Below are positions 11,363 to 23,877 of a stretch of DNA of 64,000 bases, in pieces. The stretch is from contig CM053260.1 in NCBI GenBank assembly GCA_028583405.1, positions 24,402,147-24,466,146 of the forward strand, read 5' to 3'. Numbering within the stretch: position 1 is the first letter of the stretch; every line of letters starts with the position of its first letter. The DNA comes from Pogonophryne albipinna (Eukaryota; Chordata; Actinopteri; Perciformes; Artedidraconidae). The notes beneath the pieces are model-generated. The model had not been told where the DNA came from and did no database searches. It saw only the letters and a program-made list of their open reading frames with translations. Position numbers and translations under genes: made by a program.

Positions 11363-13829
11363 TTTTTGTTAAATATTTAACAAATTAAGATGTTGACCTG
11401 GTTATATTGATATTACTGTATTTTACCAGTTGATGAGTTCTGGGTTTATTGAGTTTTAAAATAAGCACAAACGTGATGACTGAACTGAAAACACTATAAA
11501 AAATGCTTGACAGTTGGACTGGTGATTTGGTTTTACTGAGTGACCCTCAGTTAAATAAAGAAGAAAGATAAATATCTTTTTAAATAGCCTTATTCAGATT
11601 TTCTTTCTACTAATTCTACACAGGGATATCACTTGGAAATTGAGCTTGAGAAAACTCGAATTCCTTTTGCAGTCTTAGGAAATGGTAGGAATTCTTGACA
11701 CATTCAGCAGTTCTCCGGGGAGCCTGACCAAGCACATCGGGGGTGCACAGAAGCATGAAGAAGTGTCTAATAACTAAAGGTAAGAGTCCTCAACATTTTT
11801 ATTTTATTGGATTTTAAGCAAAAAACACCTTTTTTAATAAAGGCAAAGGGTGGTGAGGAGGGGGAGGTGTAACATTCATTACGCATGTGGGTGGGTGTGG
11901 GTTTGTAAAACAATGTCTGCAGAAACTAATACATGGCTCAATGTTCTTACAGAGCTATCAGAAAGAGTGTTGAAATAACCAAGAGGTACTTTCCTAAGCC
12001 TTTTAATGTCACTGACTTCAGCGTCGTAGAGTTTTACCATCTTTTTCAGCACTACAGGTCATAGGGAAAACATTTTTTAAAACAATTACAAACAGGCTAA
12101 CGATAGTCTTTATGAATGTGGCTTGATTGCTTTTCAGAGAGTATACTCCCAACACTTGTCCTCTTTGTGTACGTTTCCATGTTTCATGATATATCTGAAA
12201 CAAGGCAGACACAGAATTGGATGTCAGCTTCATTAGTCAAGCCTCGGAGAATAGTCTGTGGGTGTGCATATCTTCCAAATGGATTATTCATGGTAGGTTT
12301 TTTACAGTTTAAGAGGCGAAAAGGAATATGTATCTATCTAAAAAAGGTAATTCTACTAGTTCTCCAAAGTTAGTGATCTACACAGTGACTTGACACTTTT
12401 CTTTCAAATTCAATCTGTAACATTTACTCACTTAAAGGAATCTTTAGATCTAATTTTATCGAAGGTAAAGGCGCATTTTATAGTTTTCTGTAATGGAGTC
12501 AGTCTGTGTTAGTGTTGTGGTTTTTTCTGCCTGAAACAGTCATAAATTGACTTCTATCTGGTGTCGAGCTAGAGCTTTACAGTACACTCTTACTAATTGT
12601 TTTAACCAGATATCATTACATTACTGTTATCTTCCGCTTTTATCTAAAGCGACTAACAAAAAATGCAATCAACCATGAAGATGAAACATCTGAAGATCAG
12701 CACGGATCCTGGAAGTACATTAAAATGTTGCTTCTGGTATAAATATCCTGAACTATGAACAATGAAGTAATCTCAACTGGGAGAAAGTGAGAAGACCATC
12801 TCCCATGGGCGGTCTTCTGTTATTGTTTTGATTGAGAGACCCTAACAGAAATGACGTTTACATCGTACCATTAAGACGTAAAAAGCAATAGCTTCTATTG
12901 TAAGGGTTTAAATGGGGTTTTTGACAAACAAATGACATGAGCCTGGTTGATCTATTTTTTCTTTCATCATAGATTACCCTTCCATCAGTAATCCTTATTA
13001 TAGGAGACAGGTGTTCTCCCGACGTGGGATAACTAGGGTTGGTGTCAATATCAAATGTTTAAAGTGGTCAAGCAGGAGCAACATAAAGGTTGGACAGTAT
13101 GTTTCCATTAGATTGTGGTTCATTGATGTTTGTCCTTCCCTTAAGGTCAATACCTCATAATGCTCCGTGTCAATGCTATAGCAACAATGTGCCAACGTTA
13201 CTTTGGCTATATGTCAACTTGTGTTCAGGTCAATCACATCACAATATAGCCTACAGCAAGAGACAAAAGTCATGTGAATTGCACATGAATAAAGGAAATA
13301 AATAAAACCAGTTGCACAAAGAATTTAAGAAGACGAGTAACGAGGCATGTGCTGTTACCACTGACAAAAACAGTTTCATGTTTTTTAAGCATAGTAACTG
13401 TTATTAAACTTTGGTGCAGGCCCACCAATAAAAATCAAAGAAATCAGTCTTTCAGAGGCAAAAATTTGCGAAAGCAAACTGTAAAAACATAGATTTAGGA
13501 CAACAAAAAAACCTAAAAACAAAGGTTCTTGGCCTCAAACGCTGACAACACATGAAACAAGACGAACTGGCAGAGGACAAAAGGAGAGAAGGAATATATA
13601 TACAAGAGGTAATGGGACACAGGTGGCAACAATCAAGGGTTGGGCAGCCAATCACAAACACAATGGCAGGAAGTGAAGGTCCTGGGTCTGTCTTTTGGGT
13701 CCACTGCAACCGGGGAGGTGGCCATGTGGTGTCCTCACCAGGTGCCCAAGCAACCTCAACTGGCTCCTTTCTACGTGAAGGAGCATCGGGTTTATTCCAA
13801 GTCCCTACCGTTCGACCAAAGTTTTCACA
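11363..13829. other. No gene recognised; short L2-type tail at about 12619-12661
   Basis: AT-rich DNA with no recognisable coding domain. At 12619-12661 the reverse complement of the L2-type tail (CTTTTATCTAAAGCGACT) is present, the same tail as at 23550-23590 in plus orientation. The stretch 13440-13700 looks repeat-derived, but I cannot assign a family. Confidence 0.4.
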
Positions 13830-14085
13830 TGATCCCTACAGGGCATGCCAGCCACCGTCCGGAAGAAAACCCGTTTCGTTCGCTTGCAATCTCGTTCTTT
13901 TGGTCATGACCCACCCTTCATGACCAAAAGTGAGAGTAGAAATGAAGATGGACTGGTAGATGGAGAGCTTTACCTTCTGGATCAGCTCTCTCTACATCAC
14001 AACAGTGCGGTAAAACGACTGCAATACAGCTCCCATTGCTCCGATTCTCCGGCCAATCTCACACTCCATTGTCCCCCCACTTGAG
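13830..14085 (-). pseudogene. Non-LTR retrotransposon reverse-transcriptase C-terminal fragment
   Basis: The minus strand translates to a pattern common at the end of fish LINE reverse transcriptases: RELIQKVKLSIYQSIF, then STLTFGHEGWVMTKRTR, then LQANETGF. The frame is interrupted by a TAG stop ahead of RELIQ and no complete ORF is present. It is a decayed fragment with approximate limits. Confidence 0.7.
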
Positions 14086-14278
14086 AATATAGTAGGTCAA
14101 TATTTGCCAAATTTAATTAAACTAAACTAAACTAGTTTCCGTTCATCATTACCAATCACTTCAGTCACATGCTTTTTATCACATGGCAATACTTATGTTG
14201 ATGTATAATGTTGTATAATGTTTTTATAATTTGTATGCTATGATGTTTGTATTTTGTTTTTTTCTTTGCTTTTATTTG

Positions 14279-14345
14279 CTGTGTACAGCCCTTTGAGGCA
14301 TTTATTGTGATTTGGGGCTATAATACATTTTGATTTGATTTGATT
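14279..14345 (+). mobile_element. LINE 3' tail
   Basis: Contains CAGCCCTTTGAGGCA, then GGGGCTATAATACATTTTG and a TTTGA repeat tail (TTTGATTTGATTTGATTT), as in LINE 3' ends of fish. No coding part of the element is seen. Confidence 0.6.
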
Positions 14346-14737
14346 TAAACAAAAATCTATTACATATACTGTTAAGGACTCAGCAGGGAAGTCTCCAAGA
14401 TTCTAGTTTCATTTATGAATTGGCTATACAACTGACCGTCTTTGCTATGTTCTTAAATCTATAGCAGCTGCAATATGGCACCATGGCAACATCAGAGGCA
14501 TTCTGATATCCAAAAAGAACATTTTGTTTTCCTTTATGCAGAAGATGTGTAACAGCTTGACCCCGCAGCTTCAGTTCCATCAGGGCTGCAGATAGGAGCT
14601 GGTGTTTGCTCAAATAAGTGGCAATATAAGAAAGCAGCTATACACAGTGATGCAAACACAGGTATGGTGAAAAAAGAGAGAACTATTCGAAGCAGAAAAA
14701 AAACAGCGTAATATACCATCTGACAAAGCAAAATGAA

Positions 14738-14960
14738 GAGATCTATGGATACATCTCAACACCCATATGAAACAGAACTGTAAGCAGATTCTTCTTTTTG
14801 GATATTGTACCAATCACTCCCCTTTTAAACTCTATTCTTGTTATTTTTAACAACTTTTTTGTCACTGTCATATAGTATTTTATACCTGTTTTTCATTTAG
14901 TCTCTAATCCCTCATTAATAACTATAATGATCATATCAAGGTGTGCCTTAACCTCACTGA
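14738..14960 (+). mobile_element. Fragment of dispersed hAT-associated repeat
   Basis: The segment AGATCTATGGATACATCTC to CATATAGTATTTTATACC is shared with 20085-20240 (inside segmental copy A). The upstream part of the same repeat is at 15250-15365 and, inverted, at 31470-31580. It appears to be subterminal or UTR sequence of a hAT family. Confidence 0.6.
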
Positions 14961-15399
14961 GCTGAGGTTATTTGAGCCTCTCAGGAGAGAGCTCTCTTCC
15001 ACCTGGTAGTAGAAAAGCTCTTTAAATTCGTTAGCATAGCTAGCTAACCAGATGCTAATAACAACAGATCGCCACTGTGCTTACAACTAAAGACACAGCC
15101 ACGCAAACACTGCAGTGTGTACGGCTCCTTATGGGTACTGCAATATTTGAAGAGCTGGAGCGGCATTCCGGTGCTCTCCGTCAGCCATGCCCGGTTCCAG
15201 AACAAAATTACTCAGGGTGCATCTGAGATTAGAGAGGGTGCAGTGGTAAAGTGCTATTTTTACAAGTGTTGAGTGGATCTAACACCCTCTAGGGGGTTTT
15301 TAAATATTGAAGTTAAAAGCATCAATCTGGTGCACTTTGAGAGCAAAATTAAGAGGTCTATGGATCTATGTCTTTGTTTGATTCATGCCTTCCCAGTCC

Positions 15400-15790
15400 C
15401 TAATCATGTATAAGAGCATGGCGCCAGTTGTTGTAGCCAGTTGTGGTGAAGGCATCTGACTTACTTGAACCGAAATGTCTACATGCATAGCAGAAGATGG
15501 CATCTTTTTTACATGAATATTCCAGCCAATCTCTGTTTTGAAACCATGAGCTGCAAAATGAGCGCCTTACCCCACTGTACAGGCGAGTTGGGTACTTTTT
15601 TAAATATACCTGTGCAGGCTCTGTTTTGCCGAGGTCCTCTGGCACTTGCGGGCCGCTGAGGGGTGGCGGTGTTTGGGGCAACGAAGACGGCTGCGGCTGC
15701 TCCGCCTCCGTGGGCGAGGCGGGCAAAGCCGGCGAGTCGGGCGTTATTGTCCACGACTGTGTCTGGCCACAGTTCAGATAATGTCCCCAT
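15400..15790 (-). pseudogene. N-terminal fragment of hAT transposase with intact zinc-finger segment
   Basis: Minus-strand frame 15400-15726 encodes a proline-rich leader, then a TTF-type-like finger segment: WFQNRDWLEYSCKKDAIFCY, ACRHFG, GYNNWRHALIHD, then a stop. The DUF4371-like core that should follow is absent. It aligns with the broken copy at 2100-2515 and preserves the reading frame where that copy has a stop. Confidence 0.75.
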
Positions 15791-16037
15791 TATCTGAACT
15801 GTTATTACCTGCAGTAGATGCAGTGTTACTGCTGGCGATAAGGGCTGGTTGTTTTAACCATTTTCTGAATTCCATCACTGACTGCTGTGTAAGCACCTTG
15901 CAGATGACGAACGTGCAGCGGCACAGGTCACGCGCACCTGACATAATAATGTTACTTACCGTTTAAATTGACCAAATAAATGCAGCAGACAATGTTATTT
16001 AACCACAATTACAATTTATTTTATTTCAACTATATGC

Positions 16038-16100
<63 letters not shown>

Positions 16101-16112
16101 CTATTATTATTG
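16038..16112. repeat. (ATT)n microsatellite
   Basis: Imperfect TTA/ATT trinucleotide run with a few G and C interruptions, inside the hAT copy near its right end. Confidence 0.95.
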
Positions 16113-16706
16113 TACATGTAATATTTTTCACTTTTCTTTTTTTTTCACTTTTTTTTTTTTTCACTTTTCTTTTTTCAAATGAGGGTGCATAATGACTCAA
16201 CTGAGGGTGCAATGCACCCTTATGCACCCCCGTAGAACCGGGCCTGCCAGCACCCCTTTCAGACGAGAAATAAACCACGTGAAGACACATTACGCTCGTG
16301 TTGTGTTCAAGGAACCTGTCCTTGGCCAGGAAAAACAGGCACTCGCTTGTTTAATTATTTTGCGGTCTAGGGCTGCGTTTCACTTCTCTTATTTTTCATT
16401 TCCTCGCTCCTCGGTCTCGGTATCACCGGAAGTTGATTTGTCTGCGCCATCTTGAGTAGCGTTCCAGTGGCCTTATTTTTGCCGGAGGACCGAGGATCGA
16501 GGAGCGATAATGGAGGAGCGATAACCGAGGAACCACCAGACCATCCTCCGGTGAAATCCTCAGACACTCGCCCCGCCCCCTTACTGTGTATCGCTCACTG
16601 ATTGGACGATGCAGCGCATGCACTGATCTGATGCTTCTTGACAGAGAGCAGTTTCCCAGCGGAGTGAAGAAAACACATGAAACTCACGGGACTCACTCCT
16701 CAGTTT

Positions 16707-17062
16707 ATACTCAATCAATCAATGTTTATTTATATAGCCCAATATTACAAATGTTACATTTGTCTCAGTGGACTTCACAGTGTGTACAGAATATCAGTAT
16801 GACAATACGACACCCTCTGTCCTTAGACCCTCACATCGTGCAAGGAAAAACTTCCAGAGAAAACCCACAGTTTAAAGGGAAAATGGGAGAAACCTCAGGG
16901 AGAGCAACAGAGGAGGGATCCCTCTCCCAGGACGGACAGACGTGCAATAGATGCCGTGTGTAAATCGAAAAGATAATACATTTACAACATAGGTAGTCCA
17001 AATGTTTGGAAATGCATGTGTCTATAATAAGAAGATAAATCCAGGAGGATGTCAGCAATCTT
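16707..17062 (-). mobile_element. LINE 3' end, reverse orientation
   Basis: The reverse complement of this stretch matches the LINE 3' UTRs at 20262-20578 and 24453-24771: CGGCATCTATTGCACGTCTG, GTTGCTCTCCCTGAGG, GGGCTATATAAATAAACATT and the ATTG repeat tail. It is a separate, more diverged copy. Confidence 0.8.
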
Positions 17063-17082
17063 GTGGGAGCCATCAGTGAAGT

Positions 17083-17420
17083 ATAGGGTTGGGTACCGAG
17101 AACCGGTTCCGGTTTGGAACCGGTTCCAACATTTCGATTCCAACGGCATCATTTAGAAATGTGAATTTCGGTTCCGCTTTTCGATGCCTGAGGAAATGTT
17201 TCTCGCCGCTCTCCGTAGCCTACTGTATGACTGCGGCCGGGTGGGAAATGTATAGTGATGGGAATTCCGATTCCCTTCGGGGACACAAATCTTTTGATTC
17301 AGTTCACTAGAAAGATTCGTTCACTGATTCGTTCACCGGTTCGCGAACGACTTCTGGTGATTTGCACATTCGCGAACGATTCGTCTTTGTACTTAATTCG
17401 TTCAGTGAGTCTTCACTACT
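17083..17420 (+). mobile_element. Two hAT-like left termini (fragments)
   Basis: TAGGGTTGGGTACCGAGAAC at about 17083, followed by repeated CGGTTCC motifs, and TAGTGATGGGAATTCCGATT at about 17251, followed by repeated GATTCGTTCA motifs. Both look like Ac-type hAT ends with subterminal repeats. No matching right ends were found nearby. Confidence 0.5.
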
Positions 17421-17790
17421 GCCGAAGTCCGTACAAGAAGTTTGCTGGCGTAACATGTATGATATTAAAACACATTGTACACCTCACCTTGTTGCCCCAT
17501 GAATTATGCTCTGGGAATAGGCTACATATTATTTAAGAAATATAATTGGCCATTGTTAAATCTCTCATAAATGTGTGCCTGACTATACGATGTATTACAG
17601 CAGGCTAGCACGTTATACTTTCAAACCCATGCACGTACTATGTGGCCTAACTTAAATCCCAAAGCATTAAACTCCATTTGGCCGAGTTCAAAGTGAATAC
17701 AAAAATATATCCTCTACATGGGTGACGATTTATTCATATTCTATAGTATGTACCCATCTATGTTTACCTTTAGCTAGCGGCTAAGCTAGT

Positions 17791-18062
17791 GGGACGCTAC
17801 GGAGCCCAGCTATCCGCCCTCTGAAGCTTTTAGGGCCGACAGGGAGAGGAGAATGTCCGCTAACGCTGTGTGTGTGTGTTTCACAATAGCGGGACGCTAT
17901 GGAGCTCAGGTATCCACCATCTGAAGCTTTTAGGGCCGACAGGGGGAGGAGAATACAACGCTGTGTGTATTTATCGCTAAGCTAGCGGCTAAGCTAGCTG
18001 GACGCTACGGAGCCCAGCTATCCGCCCTCTGAAGCTTTTAGGGCCGACAGGGAGAGGAGAAT
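17791..18062. repeat. Three-copy minisatellite, ~64-bp core in ~100-bp period
   Basis: A core running from GGGACGCTACGGAGCCCAGC through TTTTAGGGCCGACAGGGAGA to GGAGAAT occurs at about 17791-17854, 17891-17954 and 18000-18062. The copies differ by a few bases. They are separated by variable linkers with GTGTGTGT and GCTAGCGGCTAAGCTAG. Confidence 0.9.
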
Positions 18063-18064
18063 AT

Positions 18065-18190
18065 ACAGTGCACTTACAACTACAATAAGCATGTTAATGT
18101 TAATCTAACAGCTCCGGCGATTCCCCCCCCCCCCCCCGTGGTGGTTTTGAAATAATCCCGATTTCTGAGGTCTCAAGGTTGGCAAGTATG
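18065..18190 (+). mobile_element. Right end of the CTTGCCAACC-type DNA element
   Basis: CACTTACAACTACAATAAGC through CCCGATTTCTGAGGTCTCAA to GGTTGGCAAGTATG matches 48138-48228. The left half is missing and is replaced by the minisatellite. It includes a run of about 16 C. Confidence 0.75.
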
Positions 18191-18387
18191 CCCGTTAGAG
18201 AGGGCACCGGAAGCTAGGTTCATTCATGCTAGCTTCACAACGAGTAACAAGCTAATGTCTTACCTGTCTGAATGTTCTTTGATAATAAAGTGTGGAGTTC
18301 CATACTGAACACACCGCCTCCGACTCCCATTCATCGGCTCTACAGTGTTATAAATAACGAACTGCTCTTTCTGTATCACGACAAACA

Positions 18388-18388
<1 letters not shown>

Positions 18389-18425
<37 letters not shown>
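18389..18425. repeat. (CA)n microsatellite, short
   Basis: About 18 CA units. Confidence 0.9.
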
Positions 18426-18429
<4 letters not shown>

Positions 18430-18869
18430 CTTCAAAGCATACCTCGCTCCTCATTACATACAGAACATCAATTTTAGCATAAATATTCTCAGGGAGCAAC
18501 TCTCTGCTGCTGCTGCTACCTTTTGTACCACCTTATACATAGTCAAAATGTTGATTTACTGTAAATTGTGTGTTTTTCATTCCTTTTTTTTGCAACCGGT
18601 TCCAGGAAAAACCCACTTTTGTTTTGCTGTAAAGCAGGGGTAGTCAACACGGTGCCTACCCCGTGTTGACTAAAAATAACTCGCCAAGCAAATCCAAAAT
18701 GTATAAAATACACAACACAAAAAAGGAAATGTAATGAAAATAATCTACCCTATGCATAAACGAAACCTAAATCATAGCAAACTCTATCTACTTACTACAA
18801 CTCTATATATATCTAACACCCCTCCCCCCCTCACCCCCACAATGAATATCGACCATCTGGTCTTCAACC

Positions 18870-19045
18870 TTCCAACATTTTCCCACACCACTCCGCTCCT
18901 CCGCTCACTTCACTGGCTTCCGGTAACTGCTAGAATCCACTTCAAGACACTGGTACTTGCGTACCATGCTGTGAATGGATCTGGCCCTTCCTACATCCAG
19001 GACATGGTTAAACTGTACACCCCAGCGCAGAGGCGCGGGAAGGTA
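18870..19045 (+). pseudogene. L2-type LINE reverse-transcriptase fragment
   Basis: The plus strand encodes TPLLRSLHWLPVTARIHFKT and then LVLAYHAVNGSGPSYIQDMV, the characteristic motif of L2/CR1-type LINE reverse transcriptases upstream of the C-terminus. The frame ends at a TGA soon after. Only about 50 codons are recognisable. Confidence 0.75.
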
Positions 19046-19207
19046 TTTTGAGTGGGGGTGCTGAGGTGCTGGACTCCAGTGAACACTATTACGGGCACTA
19101 TAGAGCACGCACAAAAGCACTCCCCACACGCAAACACACAGTACACCCGCGACTGTTACAATGAAGGCTCGATAATCAGCTCACGGCATATAGGTAGGGT
19201 TAAAATA

Positions 19208-21326
19208 AAACATTTATTCTGTCAGGATTGGGGAAACTAAACACACAAAACTAAAATCATGACATATTCCTGGAGAAACTGCTGTTTGTGTTCGGGCGGC
19301 AGACACCCTATCCGTTTTTAAGAGTGCGCTTAAGACCTTCCTTTTTGATAAAGCTTATAGTTAGGGCTGATTAGATTCAGCCCCTAGTTTTGCTGCTATA
19401 GGCTTAGACTGTCGGGGGACACCTTACTTCTTCCTTCTGTCTGTCTGTACCTAATTACTCTCATGGTCCAAATAACCCAGCTTCCCCCAAATTTCTTTTT
19501 GGAGTCTGTCTACGCCGGGATCCTGAGTCGTGGCTGATCCTGTTGCTGCGGTCTTGAGTCCTGGATCGCGAGCCCTGGATCCTGAGTCGTGGCTGTGCCT
19601 GTTGCTGTGGTCCTGGAAGCTGAGTCCTGGATCCTCTATCCTGAGTCCTGGATCCTGAGTGCTGGATCTGAGTCCTGGACTTCGAGTCGTGGCTGAACCT
19701 GTCTTCCTGCCTGACTCTCATCATATACTTCCCTGATGGCTCCCACAGGATTGTTGACATCCTCGTGGGTTCATCTTCTTATTATAGACACATGCATTTC
19801 CTAACATTCGGTCTATATGCTGTACAATATATTATCTCTTCGATTTACACACGGCATCTATTGCACGTCTGTCCGTCCTGGGAGAGTGATCCCTCCTCTG
19901 TTGCTCTCCCTGAGGTCTCTCCCATCAGCTCACGGCATATAGGTAGGGTTAAAGTGCTATTTTTTACGAGTGGGGAGCGGACCTCACCTCCTCTATAGGG
20001 GGGTCCGGGGGGATGCTCCCCCGGGAAGATTTTTTTTAAATATTGAAGTTGAAAGCATCAATCTGGTGCACTTTGAGAGCAACATTAAGAGATCTATGGA
20101 TACATCTCTCAACACCCAGATGAAACAGAACTGTATACAGATTTACTTTTTCTTTATGGATATTTTACAAATCACTCCCCTTTCAAACTGTATTCTTGTT
20201 TTACTGCCATATAGTATTTCATAACTGTTTTTCCTTTATTCTCTTATTTTTTTTATAACTATAGACACATGCATTTCCTAACATTCGGTCTATATGCTGT
20301 ACAATATATTATCTCTTCGATTTACACACGGCATCTATTGCACGTCTGTCCGTCCTGGGAGAGTGATCCCTCCTCTGTTGCTCTCCCTGAGGTCTCTCCC
20401 ATTTTCCCTTTAAACTGGGGGGTTTCTTTGGAAGTCTTTCCTTGTACGATGTGAGGGTCAAAGGACAGAGGGTGTCGTATTTTCATACTGATATTCTGTA
20501 CAGACTGTGAAGTCCACTGAGACAAATGTAACATTTGTGATATTGGGCTATATAAATAAACATTGATTGATTGATTGAGTTTGGAGTTATGAAAAAAATA
20601 AAAGATCGTTGAGATCATCATCACATTTTTTATTTTAAATCTTTTCCCCCATGTTTTGGTTGTCTGTGTGTTGCAGTTACACTAAATATTAGTTTTCATG
20701 ATTTGTTTGCAAACCTGAAATTAGCTTTTTAGAGCCCTATAGGCAAGATATCTCGTCTTGCAATTGTGTTCATGAGGTGCATAGAAAGAAGAAAGAACAG
20801 TCTGGAAGCTGCAAAGGTAACGGAAAAGTGTTTGGTATGAAGGCTGAAGGGCTAATTTAGGGAATGAAGGACAGGTGTGAAGAGAGGGAAAATATCAGGT
20901 GATAGTAAGAAGGCGGAAAAATCTTGAAGGCATCTGATGGAGACTTTTTCAAAGAGATATTTTTATCCGATTTTTACACTTAGTGATTTTATGGAAATTG
21001 GTCGGATTGAATAGCTTTCTGACCTCACAAAAGACAAGTGTATATGGTCAAAGAAGCATTCAAGATGGACAGAAATTGATTGAAGCAATCTATCTTGATG
21101 AAAACACATGAAGCAAGGTGATTTAATTAGGAGTTACCCTTAGAACATTTGCAAAACATGAAGCTTGTACGAGAGAGCGTCTTCACAACATGAACAACAT
21201 TCCTCAGCCGCACATTTCAGCCATAACGAGCTAACATAACAGTGTTTTTCTTTATAGGATCAGAGACCCAGAACTCATTGAGAAACATTCCCTCTTGCAA
21301 TGACATTTTATAGTGTGCATGAACCT
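19208..21326 (+). repeat. Segmental duplication copy A (partner 23878-25519)
   Basis: Nearly base-for-base the same as 23878-25519 over about 1.64 kb; only about two substitutions were noted by eye (near 19619 and 20767). Copy A has an extra 477 bp. The extra block is bounded by a ~140-bp direct repeat (19783-19923 and 20262-20401) and contains hAT-associated repeat sequence. The copy includes a LINE 3' end and about 750 bp of unrelated flank, so it is a DNA-level duplication rather than two retrotransposition events. Confidence 0.9.
19300..20578 (+). mobile_element. LINE 3' end with minisatellite-like UTR (in copy A)
   Basis: A short coding end (FKSALKTFLFDKAYS then stop, about 19310-19365) is typical of fish LINE ORF2 C-termini. 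It is followed by a UTR with tandem GGATCCTGAGTCCTGG-like units (about 19515-19690) and the conserved 3' part ending GGGCTATATAAATAAACATT plus ATTG repeats. It is interrupted by the 477-bp extra block. Confidence 0.75.
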
Positions 21327-21327
21327 A

Positions 21328-21390
21328 TGAAGGTGTGCCGCGGAAATAATCTTTTGAATAATTTGTGACCAAACCGTTTGAGACCCACTG
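21328..21390 (-). mobile_element. Terminus of a CAGTGGGTCTC-type hAT-like element
   Basis: The reverse complement starts CAGTGGGTCTCAAACGGTTT and ends near GCACACCTTC. The same end occurs in plus orientation at 31108-31168. Confidence 0.6.
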
Positions 21391-21422
21391 AGATAACTTA
21401 GACTAAAGTGAACTATCTAAAC

Positions 21423-22431
21423 CAGGGATGGGCAAATGGCGGCCCGCGGGCCGCATGCGGCCCCCGCCTCCTCTTTTTGCGGCCCTCAGATTAATTTATA
21501 AACAACGTAATTAATTAAAAAAATAAAAATAATTTTTTTTTTTTTTTTTTTTTTACTTGTAGTACTGATACCGTCCACTAGACTCCTAGTTACGTCGCGA
21601 GCTGCGTAGATGATTTCAAATACCGCGAAATAATCTGTGACGCATTTGTGTGTATTGTGTTTGTTTCCCAGGGAAACCCTCACAAGATACACCGGCTGTT
21701 GTTATGGCTGCTGTGACGTTAAGTTGCCTCTGGTAATTATGCCTTTACAAGCTTAAAAGTTGTTTTTATCATCTGAATTTGGCGAAACAAGTTTAATATT
21801 CTTAAAACCAAGACTTTGTTTATTTGAAATCAGATGAAAACAAACTGTCACGGACCCTGCCGTGTTATCTATGATTACTATGCTTTTCATTCATAATTTC
21901 AGCGGGAGGGAGGGGGAGCGGCGCTGAGGAACAGCAGAGTGCGGGCTGACAGGTGTCTGTGTTGACATTCCCCTTATTGTGGAATAAGGGGAATGCAGAG
22001 ACTGGCTACAAGTGTTTTAGGTTCAAGTTAGACAACTAATGTCTGGGTTATTGTTCATGACTTAATGTGTATGTCATCTAATGGTTAATCTCAATACACA
22101 CACATTTTCCGTGCTTTCCAATAGTTTAAAATAGTTTTATTCCACTGTTTAATAACCTGTTCAATACAAACATGCCACTTGTAAAAATGAAATAACATTT
22201 CTGTGAACTGATATTTGTTTAGTGAGTTTATTAGAGGATGTTCCCATTTGTTGGGGATGTTCCCTTTGATTGTAAAATGTCAATGAAGATGTCAGACTTA
22301 GTATATTTGTTAATAATTACATACAACACATGGAATTTGTGTGTGTGTGTGTTCCAAGTGAATCTGCGGCCCCCTGGTGGCCAGTACATCAATGACGTGG
22401 CCCCCACCACCATCAAAGTTGCCCATCCCTG
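21423..22431. mobile_element. Non-autonomous hAT element, 1009 bp, perfect 8-bp TSD
   Basis: The ends are CAGGGATGGGCAAATGG (21423) and AAAGTTGCCCATCCCTG (to 22431), flanked by an exact 8-bp duplication ATCTAAAC (21415-21422 and 22432-22439). The subterminal part is GC-rich (GGCGGCCCGCGGGCC) and is followed by a T-rich stretch. There is no transposase ORF. Confidence 0.92.
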
Positions 22432-22583
22432 ATCTAAACACTCAGAGAGTCCTTTAGCTCATCTGAGCCTCTCAGTCTGAGAGGAGAGGACTCTCCTCCA
22501 GCTTGTTGTGGAACCAACAGCTCCTTGTGTCCGTTAGTGCAGCTAGCTAACCAGATGCTAACAACATGGTCCCTGCTGCTGGC

Positions 22584-22588
<5 letters not shown>

Positions 22589-22622
<34 letters not shown>
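22589..22622. repeat. (TC)n microsatellite
   Basis: 17 CT units, followed by a short CA run. Confidence 0.95.
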
Positions 22623-22629
<7 letters not shown>

Positions 22630-22640
22630 CTAAATGCGCT

Positions 22641-22846
<206 letters not shown>

Positions 22847-23250
22847 CCGAGCTTGAATGACACAAGTGCACTTTTATTTCCATGCAACTCTCTGATTGGT
22901 CTGGTGTCTTGCCTCTGTTGCATTCACTGAACACTGGAAATTACAGTCCTGCCGTCCTCTCTAGTGTCATGATGAGGTTCACGTAAAGCACGGTTAATGT
23001 ATTATATTATTGAGGTAGAATTGTCCGGGGCTACAGAATTGTAGCCAACAATGTGGAATTTATTGGCTTCATATTACACAGATTATGCACAGCGGGAGCA
23101 GCAATAACCGTCAAATAATAATTCAGACAGGGGAGCTCAGCACCCCCCTTCCCGCGCCCATGCCCCAGCGCGTGCACTCCGCTCTGCATCAGCCAAACGG
23201 CTCGCTGCACCCGCACTGCGAGGGGGACCCAAGTTCCCATCAGCAAAAAC

Positions 23251-23592
23251 ACGTGGGTTTGCTATCCTGGCTCCAAAATGGTGGAATGAGCTCCCCATTG
23301 ACATCAGGACAGCAGATAGCTTACACACCTTCCGGCGCAGAATGAAAACTCATCTCTTTCGACTCCACTTCGAGCAATAGAATTACTAACAAAGAACTGC
23401 TAACAGAGCACTTATATACTAATAAATGACTGGCTTATCTATAGCCAGTTGAGTAGCACTTGAAATGTTTGGCTCTATGAAACCTGATGTACTTATATGA
23501 TTCTGTTTTCTTCAAGGTTGTGTCTTCCTGGTCGAATGTACTTATTGTAAGTCGCTTTGGATAAAAGCGTCAGCTAAATGCAATGTAATGTT
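23251..23592 (+). mobile_element. L2-type LINE 3' end with decayed ORF2 C-terminus
   Basis: The plus strand encodes LAPKWWNELPIDIRTADSLH and then TFRRRMKTHLFRLHFEQ and a stop, the standard end of fish L2-type ORF2. It is followed by the 3' tail TAAGTCGCTTTGGATAAAAG with GTCAGCTAAATG. It is 5' truncated. Confidence 0.88.
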
Positions 23593-23773
23593 ATATTGAC
23601 ATATTTATGCCAATATATAATGCCATTTTATAATCCTCGCATTAGCATTAATAAAATTAGCATTAGCCCAGCGCACAAACGCAGAGAGACTAACTTATGG
23701 CAACACAAAATAAAACATGGGAGCGGTGGAGATGAGGAGGTGTCGGCGTTCTGGCGATTTACTCGGAAGGCTT

Positions 23774-23810
23774 CAGTAGAAGCTGCTGGGAGTCCCAGCA
23801 GCTTCTACTG
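23774..23810. repeat. Short perfect hairpin
   Basis: Arms CAGTAGAAGCTGCTGGG and CCCAGCAGCTTCTACTG, 17 bp each, with a 3-nt loop. The adjacent region is also locally self-complementary (CCGGGGACTTCCGGCCGGGG). Confidence 0.9.
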
Positions 23811-23877
23811 GAGCCAGTCCCCAACTCCGGGGACTTCCGGCCGGGGACTTCGGGTGGGTATAGAAGAGTGTAAAAGC

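Larger units (their letters stand above)
15186..16246 (-). mobile_element. Shortened hAT copy, same family as the left-edge element
   Basis: The right end (16180-16246, AACCGGGCCTG) is nearly identical to the end at 2850-2911. The left end at 15186 (CATGCCCGGTTCC plus GGGTGCA motifs) looks like the opposite terminus. The middle of the transposase (core and C-terminus) is deleted. No matching 8-bp target-site duplication was found at these limits, so the left boundary is uncertain. Confidence 0.7.

Noticed and set aside
23137..23345. Coding exon in GC-rich DNA
   Set aside because: The right part is the L2 ORF2 end in another frame; the left part shows no domain.
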